From: Namhaeicola litoreus | GTDB lineage: Bacteria > Bacteroidota > Bacteroidia > Flavobacteriales > Flavobacteriaceae | NCBI RefSeq assembly: GCF_042679565.1 | Contig: NZ_JBHTMY010000003.1 | Span: 868,001 to 932,000 of the forward strand | DNA: 64,000 nt | Direction: 5' to 3' | In this document: in pieces, positions 53,650 to 62,582 of the stretch | Layout: each line of letters opens with the position of its first letter | Numbering within the stretch: the first letter of the stretch is position 1 | Notes under the pieces: model-generated | The model's database searches: none | Told to the model about the DNA's origin: nothing | What the model saw: the letters and a program-made list of their open reading frames with translations, nothing else | Made by a program: the position numbers and the translations under genes

Positions 53650-55317
53650 TTAAGATTTAAATGTTTTAATTTCACCATCTTCTAAAGTAAGGTGTTCTTT
53701 CATGTATTTTTTCCAAATAGGATTTGCACTTATGACCATCAATCCCCATGGATGGCTCTTATCCGCTAAATATTTTACAATTTCTTCGAGTTCTTCTGTA
53801 TTAAATTCATCCAGGGGCTCTTCTAAAATAAGTACTTTTGGATTTTTTAATAAAGCCCTGGCCAAAATTATTTTTTTCGCAACAGTTTTTGATATGCGCT
53901 TTCCTTCGGGATATAAAACAGTATTTAATCCCATACGAAGATCTCTAATAAAAGACATTAAGCCAATTTTTTCAAAAACCTCAAAAATGCGGTCGTCAGA
54001 AATTGAAAGATCTCCAAAGGTCACATTTTCTCTCAATGTTCCTTCAAATGGCGTTTCTTCAGATAAAGAAAGGCCCAAATGCGCTCGGTAATAATTTAGA
54101 TATAAGCTGGTGATGGAATGATTGTTTACATACACATGACCTCCGGTGGGCTCTAACACACCCGAAATTAAATTGAATAAACTGCTTTTTCCTGATCCAC
54201 ACTCACCATCTACCAACATGCGCGTAGTAGTATCAACCATTAGCGAAATATCTTTCAAAATAAATTTTTCTCTATTTGGAACTCCATAGGATGCTTTATT
54301 GAGTTCTATTTGAAATGTTTTGCTGAAATCAGGTCTTTCACCATCATGTGGTTCCAATTCTTTATCAACCACATGACCAATTTTTTCAATGGAAGTTAGC
54401 ACGTCATAGACAGATTCCAAGCCAATGATCAGTTTTTCCACGGAGGCAATCACCAATAATATGATAATTTCTGCCGCCACAAACTGACCGATGTTCATTT
54501 GTTGATTCAGCACCAATCCTCCTCCGATAAGCAACAAACTAGCTGTTACAATCACTTTAAATGCGATCATCAAAAAGTATTGCAATCGAAGTATGCTAAA
54601 ATGACCTTCTCTGGCATTCAAATAGCTATCAACCAAAAGATCATTTTTATTGAGTGCCAGATTTGTTCTTCCAGAAAATTTAAAACTAATCACAGCTCTT
54701 GCTACTTCTTGTATCCAGTGGGCTACTTTGTATTTTGCTTTAGATTCTTCCAGACTTGTGTCTAAACCTTTTTTTGCCGTATATCTAAACACGACCACGA
54801 TAAGAATTAAAAGGAACAAACCAAAAATAATGAATACCGGATGGTAAAACGACAAAAGTAGAAGCGCAAAAATAATCTGAAGTACCGCCGTAGGAATATC
54901 TATGATAATTTTTGATAATCCTTTCTGAACCATCAAAGTGTCAAAAAACCTATTGGCTAATTCAGGAGGGTAGTAATTAAATAATTCACTCGTTTTAATT
55001 TTCGGAAATCTATAGGTAAAATCAAAGGATGATCTTGTAAATATTCTTTGCTGTATGGTTTCGAGAATTCTAATCTGCATAAAGCCCAAAGCTCCGGAAA
55101 ACGCGGTTCCCACAGTTACCAAAATAACGAGCACAATCCATGAAGTAGAGATTTGGGCTCCTTGTATCAAATTGATGATAGATTGTATTCCCAAAGGAAG
55201 CGATAAGGCCACTATACCATTAAATACTGCGTAATAAAAAATCTGGAGGATATCTTTTTTCTCGAGTGTGATCAATCCCATTAACCGCTCCCAAGGCGTC
55301 ATTTTTGTATTAGACAT
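53650..55317 (-). CDS. ABC exporter (fused permease-ATPase) with degenerate ATPase motifs
   Basis: A 555-residue protein with a six-helix type I exporter domain (about 25-310) and a nucleotide-binding domain (about 340-555). Walker A is normal (GECGSGKSS). The other motifs are not: the Q-loop position reads LSEETPFEG, the signature LSGGQ position reads RISKTVAKK, Walker B reads VLILEEPLDE, and the switch His region reads VISANPIW. As a homodimer both ATP sites would be affected. It overlaps the TetR gene by 8 bases and is followed by HlyD and TolC proteins. The exported substrate is unknown. Confidence 0.82.
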   Translation of the reverse strand: MSNTKMTPWERLMGLITLEKKDILQIFYYAVFNGIVALSLPLGIQSIINLIQGAQISTSWIVLVILVTVGTAFSGALGFMQIRILETIQQRIFTRSSFDFTYRFPKIKTSELFNYYPPELANRFFDTLMVQKGLSKIIIDIPTAVLQIIFALLLLSFYHPVFIIFGLFLLILIVVVFRYTAKKGLDTSLEESKAKYKVAHWIQEVARAVISFKFSGRTNLALNKNDLLVDSYLNAREGHFSILRLQYFLMIAFKVIVTASLLLIGGGLVLNQQMNIGQFVAAEIIILLVIASVEKLIIGLESVYDVLTSIEKIGHVVDKELEPHDGERPDFSKTFQIELNKASYGVPNREKFILKDISLMVDTTTRMLVDGECGSGKSSLFNLISGVLEPTGGHVYVNNHSITSLYLNYYRAHLGLSLSEETPFEGTLRENVTFGDLSISDDRIFEVFEKIGLMSFIRDLRMGLNTVLYPEGKRISKTVAKKIILARALLKNPKVLILEEPLDEFNTEELEEIVKYLADKSHPWGLMVISANPIWKKYMKEHLTLEDGEIKTFKS

Positions 55318-55996
55318 TCTGATAAGATTTTAAGGTGTAAAAGGTAAGGTCTGTAAAAAAGTTGGTCGGCGTATCTGATTTATCACAGTCTGTCATAGAT
55401 TTGAAATGATCTTTTAGAAAATGTTGATGTAAACCGCCCTCAATAATTGTACTTGCCAAACTTGTTGGATATGGATATTTAGGGCTTACAGACAAAATTA
55501 CGTCTTTTAAGCGCGAAACTAAGCGTTTATGTACAGCAAAATAACCTTCTTTGTTCTCGTTATCTACTTCTTTTGTTAAAAAAGATTTTGAATTTTCATT
55601 TACGATAATATTATGTAGCAGAATTTCATTGATATGTGAATAACTTATATCCTCTTCCACACTCCTTGTCACAATATGGATTGCCTTTCTCAATTTTTCT
55701 TCCGAATTGCTGATATTATGGGTTTCAAAAACCAGTTGGTATTCTATCCAGGCCCAATATCTTGCAGATAAATAAACCAATAACTTATGCTTACTTTCAA
55801 AATACCTATAAATAGAACTCTCATTAGATCCAATTTTTAAACCTAATTTTTTAAACGTAAAATTATCAAAGCCGATCTCGTTCATTAACAAAATACTGTT
55901 TTCTATGATACGCTTGCCTAATTCAGAAGATTCGGGATCTTTTAAATAGATCTTGTCAGGAACGGAAAGCTTGATCGATGAAAGCAAATTATCCAT
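55310..55996 (-). CDS. TetR/AcrR-family transcriptional regulator
   Basis: A 228-residue regulator with an N-terminal HTH (about 25-70, ILLMNEIGFDNFTFKKLGLKIG and SSIYRYFESKHKLLVYLSARY) and a helical ligand-binding C-terminal part. It is the first gene of the TetR-ABC-HlyD-TolC operon and probably represses it from the palindrome at 56020-56038 upstream of its start. The ligand is not predictable. Confidence 0.87.
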   Translation of the reverse strand: MDNLLSSIKLSVPDKIYLKDPESSELGKRIIENSILLMNEIGFDNFTFKKLGLKIGSNESSIYRYFESKHKLLVYLSARYWAWIEYQLVFETHNISNSEEKLRKAIHIVTRSVEEDISYSHINEILLHNIIVNENSKSFLTKEVDNENKEGYFAVHKRLVSRLKDVILSVSPKYPYPTSLASTIIEGGLHQHFLKDHFKSMTDCDKSDTPTNFFTDLTFYTLKSYQNV

Positions 55997-56014
55997 AATT
56001 AGGTATTTTTATTG

Positions 56015-56038
56015 CAAATATAATAGTAATGCTATTAT
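56015..56038 (-). promoter_or_regulatory. Promoter -7 element with palindromic operator for tetR operon
   Basis: On the minus strand TATATTTG (56022-56015) fits TAnnTTTG. Overlapping its upstream edge, ataatag (56020-56026) and ctattat (56032-56038) form a perfect 7-bp inverted repeat with a 5-base spacer. This is a typical size and location for a TetR autorepression site. Confidence 0.55.
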
Positions 56039-56268
56039 GTTTAATAAAAAATATAAACTATTTAACAAAACATTAGCAATTGAATCTATACATATCAGAT
56101 TATTCTATCTTAAGAATTTTAATTCAGCATTTTTAGCAATCATATTTAGTTATGTAAAAGTATATTATTCCTTATCTTTACACATACAAATACATATGTA
56201 TTTTGTTTAAATATTGCGCTTATACTTTGGTCAATTATTGTATTTCAATTGTGTAATTCATCATCATT

Positions 56269-57390
56269 ATGAGAAAGAAAGGATTTAGGACAGGTTTTGA
56301 GTTTAGCCCTTTTGAGGAAAAATTGAAAAGTCCTTTCGACAAGCTTTTTGATATATTTAAAGAGCTAATCACGCATACCTCTGGTGATTTGGATGAAGCA
56401 TTAGACTGGCTGGGGCAATTGGATAAGGAGTATAAATTAACAGATGAATATTATACTTTGGACGATTTTGTTGAAGATCTAAAAAGAAAGGGATTTATTC
56501 AAGACCGCATTGCACCAAATGGAAATAAAGAACAAGCAATTACCGCAAAAACTGAAAGAGCCATTAGGAAAAATGCTTTAGATCAGATCTTTGGAAAACT
56601 AAAAAAGAAAGGTAGTGGAAGTCACAAAACAAGGAGTAGCGGTATAGGTGATGAACACACCGGCGACCTTAGAAGTTTTCAATTCGGTGATGGTTTAGAA
56701 CAAATTTCTATGACAGAAAGTTTAAAGAATGCGCAAATCAATCACGGATTTAGAGAATTCAAACTTACTGAAGATGATCTGGTTGTAGAAGATACGCACC
56801 ACAAAGCTCAGATGAGTACTGTATTGATGATCGATATCAGCCATAGTATGATTTTGTACGGAGAAGATCGCATTACACCGGCTAAGAAAGTGGCCATGGC
56901 TTTGGCAGAGTTAATCACTACGCGTTATCCAAAAGACACTTTAGATATTTTAGTTTTCGGTAATGACGCCTGGACTGTCAGTATTAAAGATTTACCTTAT
57001 TTACAAGTGGGCCCATACCACACAAATACAGTTGCGGGTTTGCAACTAGCTATGGATCTGTTGCGAAGAAAAAGAAATACAAACAAACAGATTTTTATGA
57101 TCACTGATGGCAAACCGAGTTGTTTGCGTTTATCAGATGGAACCTATTATAAAAACAGTAACGGATTAGATCCGTATATAGTAGACCAGTGTTACAGTGC
57201 AGCTGCCTATGCCAGAAAATTACACATCCCCATTACAACATTTATGATTGCGAAAGATCCATATTTGCAATCATTCATTGAAAAATTCACCCAATCGAAT
57301 AGGGGAAAAGCTTTTTATACCGGATTACAAGGATTGGGCGAAATGATTTTTCATGACTACGAGAACAATAGAAAAAAAAGAATAAAATAA
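56269..57390 (+). CDS. VWA-domain protein (CoxE/Mg-chelatase-D-like)
   Basis: A 373-residue protein. The von Willebrand factor A domain (about 185-370) has the MIDAS motif MIDISHSM (DxSxS), then a conserved FGNDAWTV and MITDGKPSC (the DG of the third MIDAS loop). The N-terminal 170 residues are charged helices without a known fold. It directly precedes a MoxR-like ATPase gene (1 base). Such pairs act as chaperones that assemble or insert metal cofactors, or as regulators, in other systems (CoxE/CoxD, ChlD/ChlI, RavA/ViaA). Confidence 0.8.
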   Translation: MRKKGFRTGFEFSPFEEKLKSPFDKLFDIFKELITHTSGDLDEALDWLGQLDKEYKLTDEYYTLDDFVEDLKRKGFIQDRIAPNGNKEQAITAKTERAIRKNALDQIFGKLKKKGSGSHKTRSSGIGDEHTGDLRSFQFGDGLEQISMTESLKNAQINHGFREFKLTEDDLVVEDTHHKAQMSTVLMIDISHSMILYGEDRITPAKKVAMALAELITTRYPKDTLDILVFGNDAWTVSIKDLPYLQVGPYHTNTVAGLQLAMDLLRRKRNTNKQIFMITDGKPSCLRLSDGTYYKNSNGLDPYIVDQCYSAAAYARKLHIPITTFMIAKDPYLQSFIEKFTQSNRGKAFYTGLQGLGEMIFHDYENNRKKRIK

Positions 57391-57391
57391 G

Positions 57392-58855
57392 ATGAAACCC
57401 CAAATAAGAACATTAAAAGAGCTTAAGGCATCAGGCTATATTTCAAAAAGTATTAAAGAAGAATTACGCCATAATTTAATTGAAAACATCAAGCATGGTA
57501 AAACTTCTTTCAAAGGAATTCACGGTTATGAAACCACTGTTATTCCGCAGCTTGAAAGAGCCATATTATCTCAGCACAATATTAATTTATTAGGTTTACG
57601 CGGACAGGCAAAAACAAGATTAGCGAGGTTAATGGTCGATTTATTAGATGAATATATGCCCATCATTGCAGGATCTGAGGTTAACGATGATCCACTCAAG
57701 CCTATCAGTAAATTTGGTAAGGATCAAATTGAAAAATTGGGAGATGATACCCCTGTTGATTGGGTTCATAGAAATGAAAGATTTTTTGAAAAATTAGCTA
57801 CACCGGATGTGACTATTTCCGATCTCATAGGAGATATTGATCCCATTAAAGCCGCAAATTTAAAATTGAGTTATGCAGATGAAAGGGTGATTCATTTTGG
57901 AATGATCCCGAGAGCAAACAGAAGTATCTTTGTCATCAATGAATTACCCGATCTTCAGTCAAGAATTCAGGTTGCCCTTTTCAATATTTTAGAGGAAGGA
58001 GATATTCAAATTAGAGGATTTCAGGTGCGAATGCCTTTAGATCTTCAATTTATCTTTACCGCCAATCCTGAAGATTATACCAATAGAGGAAGTATTGTTA
58101 CTCCCTTAAAAGACAGAATTGGTTCTCAGATTTTGACGCATTACCCGGAAAGTTTGGCAATTGCCAAAACCATTACAGCACAAGAAGCTAAGTTACAAGA
58201 TGAAAGGCTATCCGAAATTCATATTCCTGAAATTGCCAAAGATCTAGTAGAACAGATCGGTTTTGAAGCTAGAGATAATCCATATGTGGATCATAAAAGC
58301 GGAATTAGCGCCAGGATGAGCATCACTTCTTATGAAAATTTATTGAGTACGGCAGAATATAGATGTTTACAGAATAATTCTTCTAACACAACGATTAGGT
58401 TTTCTGATATTTTAGGCATGATTCCGTCTATAACCGGCAAAGTAGAATTGGTCTATGAAGGAGAGCAGGAGGGTGCTAATTTTGTAGCTGAGCAGTTAAT
58501 CAGTGCCGCCTCAAAAACTTTGTTCGACATGTATTTTCCCGAAATTAAAAAGCTAAAACATGAAGATGAGCAAGATCCATATCAAGAAATTGTGCAATGG
58601 TTTTTTGATGAAAGCACGTTTGAAATTATGGATGACTGTACTGAGGAAGAATATGCTAACCGTTTAAATTCAATTCAACCATTGGGAAAACTCATTAAAA
58701 AATATATGCCTGATTTACCTGAAAAAGATTCGCTTTTTGTCAAAGAATTTATTTTATGGGCCTTAGTTGAATACAATAAGCTCAATAAACAGAGAGTGAA
58801 AAAGGGTTATGAATTTAAAGATCCTTATGGGGCTTTTCTTTCTGATTTGCAATAG
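57392..58855 (+). CDS. MoxR/Mg-chelatase-I-like AAA+ ATPase
   Basis: A 487-residue AAA+ protein. Walker A reads GLRGQAKTRL (about 70-79), a variant of MoxR's GxPGxxKT. Walker B reads FVINELPDLQ, with Asn in place of Asp, which may weaken ATP hydrolysis. Further signatures are AALFNILEEGDIQIRGFQV-like (VALFNILEEGD) and FIFTANPEDYTNRG, as in the Mg-chelatase I subunit. It starts 1 base after the VWA gene stop, so ATPase and VWA protein form a two-gene operon and probably a complex. Target is unknown. Confidence 0.8.
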   Translation: MKPQIRTLKELKASGYISKSIKEELRHNLIENIKHGKTSFKGIHGYETTVIPQLERAILSQHNINLLGLRGQAKTRLARLMVDLLDEYMPIIAGSEVNDDPLKPISKFGKDQIEKLGDDTPVDWVHRNERFFEKLATPDVTISDLIGDIDPIKAANLKLSYADERVIHFGMIPRANRSIFVINELPDLQSRIQVALFNILEEGDIQIRGFQVRMPLDLQFIFTANPEDYTNRGSIVTPLKDRIGSQILTHYPESLAIAKTITAQEAKLQDERLSEIHIPEIAKDLVEQIGFEARDNPYVDHKSGISARMSITSYENLLSTAEYRCLQNNSSNTTIRFSDILGMIPSITGKVELVYEGEQEGANFVAEQLISAASKTLFDMYFPEIKKLKHEDEQDPYQEIVQWFFDESTFEIMDDCTEEEYANRLNSIQPLGKLIKKYMPDLPEKDSLFVKEFILWALVEYNKLNKQRVKKGYEFKDPYGAFLSDLQ

Positions 58856-58866
58856 GTATATTTTAG

Positions 58867-58897
58867 TTATCTTTAGTTTTAGTTAAGGTAAAGATAA
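58867..58897. promoter_or_regulatory. 9-bp perfect inverted repeat before the PKS operon
   Basis: ttatcttta (58867-58875) and taaagataa (58889-58897) with 13 bases between, located between the ATPase stop and the TTG start of the flavoprotein gene. It has no following T-run, so an operator or RNA hairpin is as likely as a terminator; the left arm also resembles a TAnnTTTx promoter box. Confidence 0.45.
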
Positions 58898-58902
58898 AAG
58901 TT

Positions 58903-60042
58903 TTGAATCTTCAGGAAGATTTTGATGTGATTGTGGTAGGAGGTGGTCTAGCCGGTCTAACTTCAGCTTTACATCTTTCCAAATCTGGAATCAAAGTGCT
59001 TATTATAGAAAAGCAGTTATACCCATTTCATAAAGTTTGCGGGGAATACGTGTCTAATGAAGTTTTACCCTATATCAATTCTCTCGGATTCGACCCATTT
59101 CAATTTGATGCAAAGAAAATTGAGCGACTTATACTGAGTACGCCGTCCAGCAAATATATTGAAAGTAAACTCGATTTAGGCGGTTTCGGCCTAAGCCGAT
59201 ATACGATGGATCATGAACTCTCTAAATTGGCAGTTTCATATGGTGCTACCCTTTTAAATGATGTCGTCATACAAATTGATTTTAAGTCTGTTTTTACTGT
59301 CCACACGAAAAGCAAGGATTTATTTAGAGCAAAGGTCGTATTAGGTACTTTTGGAAAAAGGTCAAATCTCGATTTAAAATTGAAACGGCGATTTATACAA
59401 AAAGATTCACCTTATTTAGCTGTTAAATCACATTTTAGAGGTCATTTTCCTAAAGATCTTGTAGGACTACACAATTTTGAGGGAGGCTATTGCGGTGTAT
59501 CGAATATTGAAAAAAACAAGCTAAACATTTGCTATATTGCTGATTATAAAATCTTTAAACTTTACAGGAATACAGAAGAGTTTGAAGAACAAGTTGTAAA
59601 AAAGAATTTTTTTTTGAAAGAAATATTTGACCAATCAGACTTGTTGTTTAAAAAACCCTTAGCAATTAGCCAGATCTCATTCGATCAGAAAAGTGTAGTC
59701 AAAAACCATATTTTGATGTGTGGAGACAGTGCAGGTTTAATACATCCGCTTTGTGGAAATGGTATGGGTATTGCCATTCATTCAGCACAAATTGCATCTA
59801 ATCTTATCATCCAGTATCTTCATGAACAGATCTCTAGAGATACATTAGAAGCAGAATATATGTTACAGTGGGAAAAAGCTTTTCAATCGCGTTTAAAACT
59901 GGGAAGAAATTTGGCAAAAATTTTTAGAATGAAACAGTTTTCAGAAATTTCTATGGTATTGTTAAAAATGGCCCCATCGGTATTAAACCCAGTTATTCAA
60001 CTCACGCACGGCAAACCTTTAAAAGAATATTCTGGCATATGA
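58903..60042 (+). CDS. FAD-dependent oxidoreductase, geranylgeranyl-reductase/aromatic-hydroxylase-like
   Basis: A 379-residue flavoprotein. The start is the TTG at 58903, 6 codons before the dinucleotide-binding VIVVGGGLAGLTSALHL. Further family features: VCGEYVSNEVLPY, and the GD motif MCGDSAGLIHPLCGNGMGIA (FAD pyrophosphate contact), common to geranylgeranyl reductases and PHBH-type hydroxylases. It is first in the type III PKS operon, overlaps the methyltransferase by 4 bases, and by analogy with SrsC of Streptomyces may hydroxylate the aromatic product. That function is an inference. Confidence 0.83.
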   Translation: MNLQEDFDVIVVGGGLAGLTSALHLSKSGIKVLIIEKQLYPFHKVCGEYVSNEVLPYINSLGFDPFQFDAKKIERLILSTPSSKYIESKLDLGGFGLSRYTMDHELSKLAVSYGATLLNDVVIQIDFKSVFTVHTKSKDLFRAKVVLGTFGKRSNLDLKLKRRFIQKDSPYLAVKSHFRGHFPKDLVGLHNFEGGYCGVSNIEKNKLNICYIADYKIFKLYRNTEEFEEQVVKKNFFLKEIFDQSDLLFKKPLAISQISFDQKSVVKNHILMCGDSAGLIHPLCGNGMGIAIHSAQIASNLIIQYLHEQISRDTLEAEYMLQWEKAFQSRLKLGRNLAKIFRMKQFSEISMVLLKMAPSVLNPVIQLTHGKPLKEYSGI

Positions 60043-60740
60043 TCAACACAAAAGAAAGAAGTTTAGAGGTAGAGATCATGGATGATTTTGAGATTGGAGG
60101 TGAGGCACTCACGAAATCTTTAGATCAGTTGGCTGTGATCAACTTTTTACTCGGTGGCAATGCAGTTACCATCAATGGCTTAAAAAAAATGCTAAAAAAC
60201 CAACCCAAAGAAGGACAATTGACAATCGTAGATTTGGGATGTGGAAATGGAAAAATGCTGAGATTAATAGCTGATTTTGGACGAAAGAATGGATACTCTT
60301 TTAAACTAATCGGATTTGATGCCAATAAGAACACGGTTGATTATGCACAAAATTCTTCTACACAGTATCCGGAAATTGAATTTAAACAATCAAATGTACT
60401 AGATGATGATTTTGATATAGCATATTGCGACATCGTGCTTTCAACCCTTTTCCTACATCATTTTACAGAAAATGAAATCGTAAAACTTTTAAAAAAGTTA
60501 GTTGACAAAGCAAAAATCGGTATCTTAGTCAATGATCTACACAGGCATAAAATGGCATATTTTCTTTTTAAACTATTTTGTTTACCCATTTCAAATGAAA
60601 TGATTGTGAATGATGGTTTGATCTCCATTCTGAAAGGGTTTAAGTTAGAAGAATTAATTCAAATGTCTGATCAGATAAAAGCCAAACGTCAGATCAGTTG
60701 GAAATGGGCATTTCGTTATCAATGGATACTTCAACGATGA
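60039..60740 (+). CDS. Class I SAM-dependent methyltransferase
   Basis: A 233-residue methyltransferase. Motif I is VDLGCGNGKML (about 63-73), followed by LIGFDANKNTV (acidic loop binding ribose) and DIVLSTLFLHHF (motif III region). It overlaps the flavoprotein gene start by 4 bases and its own stop overlaps the type III PKS start by 4 bases (ATGA), so it is translationally coupled. It would methylate the polyketide product on O or C; which atom is not predictable. Confidence 0.86.
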   Translation: MINTKERSLEVEIMDDFEIGGEALTKSLDQLAVINFLLGGNAVTINGLKKMLKNQPKEGQLTIVDLGCGNGKMLRLIADFGRKNGYSFKLIGFDANKNTVDYAQNSSTQYPEIEFKQSNVLDDDFDIAYCDIVLSTLFLHHFTENEIVKLLKKLVDKAKIGILVNDLHRHKMAYFLFKLFCLPISNEMIVNDGLISILKGFKLEELIQMSDQIKAKRQISWKWAFRYQWILQR

Positions 60741-61789
60741 GTGTAAAAATAACAGCTGTTGCAAAACAAGTTCCAAAGTATTCAAGAAGTACTGAGGAGA
60801 TTTTGCCATTTTTAAAGATTTGGCTCTCGGGCCAAGAGGACAGATTTCAGAGAAAAGTAATGAAGATCTTTGAAAATGCAGGAGTTGATAAGAGGTATTC
60901 TATTATGGATGCAGAGGATGTATTTCTCAAAACTTCCTTTGAAGAAAAAAATGATATTTATAGCAAAGAATCTATTAAATTAGGTGAATCTGCCCTAAAA
61001 AAAGCGCTAGCGAAGGCAAATTTAGAACCCACTTCTATCGATTTTATCATTACGGTAAGTTGTACCGGAATTATGATCCCATCCTTAGATGCCTATTTGA
61101 TCAACAGACTTCATATGCGTCAAGATATTGTTCGCTTGCCAGTAACTGAAATGGGTTGTGCTGCAGGCGTTTCTGGAATGATTTATGCGAAAAATTTTTT
61201 AAAAGCAAATCCTAATAAAAGGGCTGCTGTAATCGCGGTTGAATCGCCAACCTCTACTTTTCAACTCGATGATTTTTCAATGGCAAATATTGTAAGTGCC
61301 GCAATTTTTGGTGATGGCGCTTCTGCTGTTATTTTATCTTCATACGAAGACGAAAAAGGGCCAGAAATTTTGGATGAGGCCATGTATCATTTTTACGATG
61401 CGGAACACATGATGGGATTTAAATTGAGAAATACCGGGTTGGAAATGATCTTGGATAAATCAGTACCCGAAACTATTTCTGAACATTTCCCGAAAATTGT
61501 CTATCCTTTTTTGGAGAGAAATGATTTAACTATTCAAGATATCGATCATTTAATTTTTCACCCAGGCGGCAAAAAAATCGTTCAAACCGTAGAAGAGCTT
61601 TTTGGTTCTTTTGGCAAGAATATCAACGATACAAAAGAAGTTCTAAGGCTTTACGGAAACATGTCAAGTGCTACCGTATTGTATGTTTTAGAACGATTCT
61701 TCGATCAAAAATTACCGGTTGGAAACTTAGGTTTGATGTTGAGTTTTGGACCAGGGTTTTCCGCTCAACGCATATTATTGAAATGGTAA
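60737..61789 (+). CDS. Type III polyketide synthase (chalcone-synthase-like)
   Basis: A 350-residue ketosynthase that makes poly-beta-ketides from CoA or ACP-bound starters without an ACP domain. The start ATG 60737 overlaps the methyltransferase stop; the frame is open upstream to 60698 but MSVKITAVAK is the family N-terminus. The triad is complete: Cys141 in MGCAAGVSGM, His275 in FHPGGKK, Asn308 in YGNMSSATV. The GFGPG-like C-terminal motif reads SFGPGFSAQ. Type III enzymes in bacteria make alkylpyrones or alkylresorcinols from fatty acyl starters; here neighbouring ketosynthase, dehydratase and enoyl reductase may supply the starter. Confidence 0.92.
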   Translation: MSVKITAVAKQVPKYSRSTEEILPFLKIWLSGQEDRFQRKVMKIFENAGVDKRYSIMDAEDVFLKTSFEEKNDIYSKESIKLGESALKKALAKANLEPTSIDFIITVSCTGIMIPSLDAYLINRLHMRQDIVRLPVTEMGCAAGVSGMIYAKNFLKANPNKRAAVIAVESPTSTFQLDDFSMANIVSAAIFGDGASAVILSSYEDEKGPEILDEAMYHFYDAEHMMGFKLRNTGLEMILDKSVPETISEHFPKIVYPFLERNDLTIQDIDHLIFHPGGKKIVQTVEELFGSFGKNINDTKEVLRLYGNMSSATVLYVLERFFDQKLPVGNLGLMLSFGPGFSAQRILLKW

Positions 61790-62580
61790 GAGAATTTGAG
61801 CATAAAAATTTTTGGGCCATTATCCTTGGAGGTTCTCGTGGTTTAGGCTTGGCCAGTGCACTAAAATTGGCTGAACATGGCATGAATATATGTATCATTC
61901 ACAGAGATAGGAGAACAGATATAGAGAAAATCAACAAGTATTTTGAGCAGATAAAAAATGAAAATGTACAATTTATTTCTTTCAATCTTGATGGATTGAA
62001 ATCTGAAAATATCTTATTGATTTTAGAATCTTTAAAAGAAAAAATGGGAGAAAATGGAAAGGTCAAAACTTTTATACACAGCGTGGCAAAGGGTCACTTA
62101 AAAGCGATGGTCCATGATCATCAAAGTACTCTAACTAATGAAGATTTTCTTATAACCTTAAATGCCATGGCTATAAGTTTATACGATTGGACAAAAGCCA
62201 TTTTTACCGGATCATTATTTTCTTCAGATGCTAGAATTTTAGCTTTTACCAGCGAAGGTAATTCTAAAGCATGGCCAAATTATGGAGCCGTTTCTGCAGC
62301 CAAGGCAGCACTTGAGGCAATTTCCAGGAATATCGCATTAGAATTTGCTCCTTTTGGTTTAAGATCGAATTGTATTCAAGCTGGTGTTACAGATACAGCT
62401 TCTTTTAAAATGATTCCTAATAGTGATTCGATAAAAGAATTTACCCGCCAAAGAAATCCTTTTAAACGTTTGACAACGCCCATCGATGTAGCCAATGTTG
62501 TCTATTTATTGTGTAAGGAGGAAGCGGCCTGGATAAATGGAACTGTCATACCTGTGAACGGGGGCGAACATATAAATTGA
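61783..62580 (+). CDS. SDR, enoyl-ACP-reductase-like (FabI/FabL type)
   Basis: A 265-residue NAD(P)-binding SDR. The nucleotide-binding start is ILGGSRGLGLASALKL. The active-site spacing is YGAVSAAK, that is Tyr-x6-Lys, which is characteristic of enoyl-ACP reductases rather than ketoreductases (Tyr-x3-Lys). FTSEGNSKAW precedes it and NGGEHIN ends the protein. It overlaps the type III PKS end by 7 bases. It likely reduces the double bond of an elongating acyl chain, in line with the neighbouring dehydratase and ketosynthase. Confidence 0.82.
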   Translation: MVREFEHKNFWAIILGGSRGLGLASALKLAEHGMNICIIHRDRRTDIEKINKYFEQIKNENVQFISFNLDGLKSENILLILESLKEKMGENGKVKTFIHSVAKGHLKAMVHDHQSTLTNEDFLITLNAMAISLYDWTKAIFTGSLFSSDARILAFTSEGNSKAWPNYGAVSAAKAALEAISRNIALEFAPFGLRSNCIQAGVTDTASFKMIPNSDSIKEFTRQRNPFKRLTTPIDVANVVYLLCKEEAAWINGTVIPVNGGEHIN

Positions 62581-62582
62581 AT

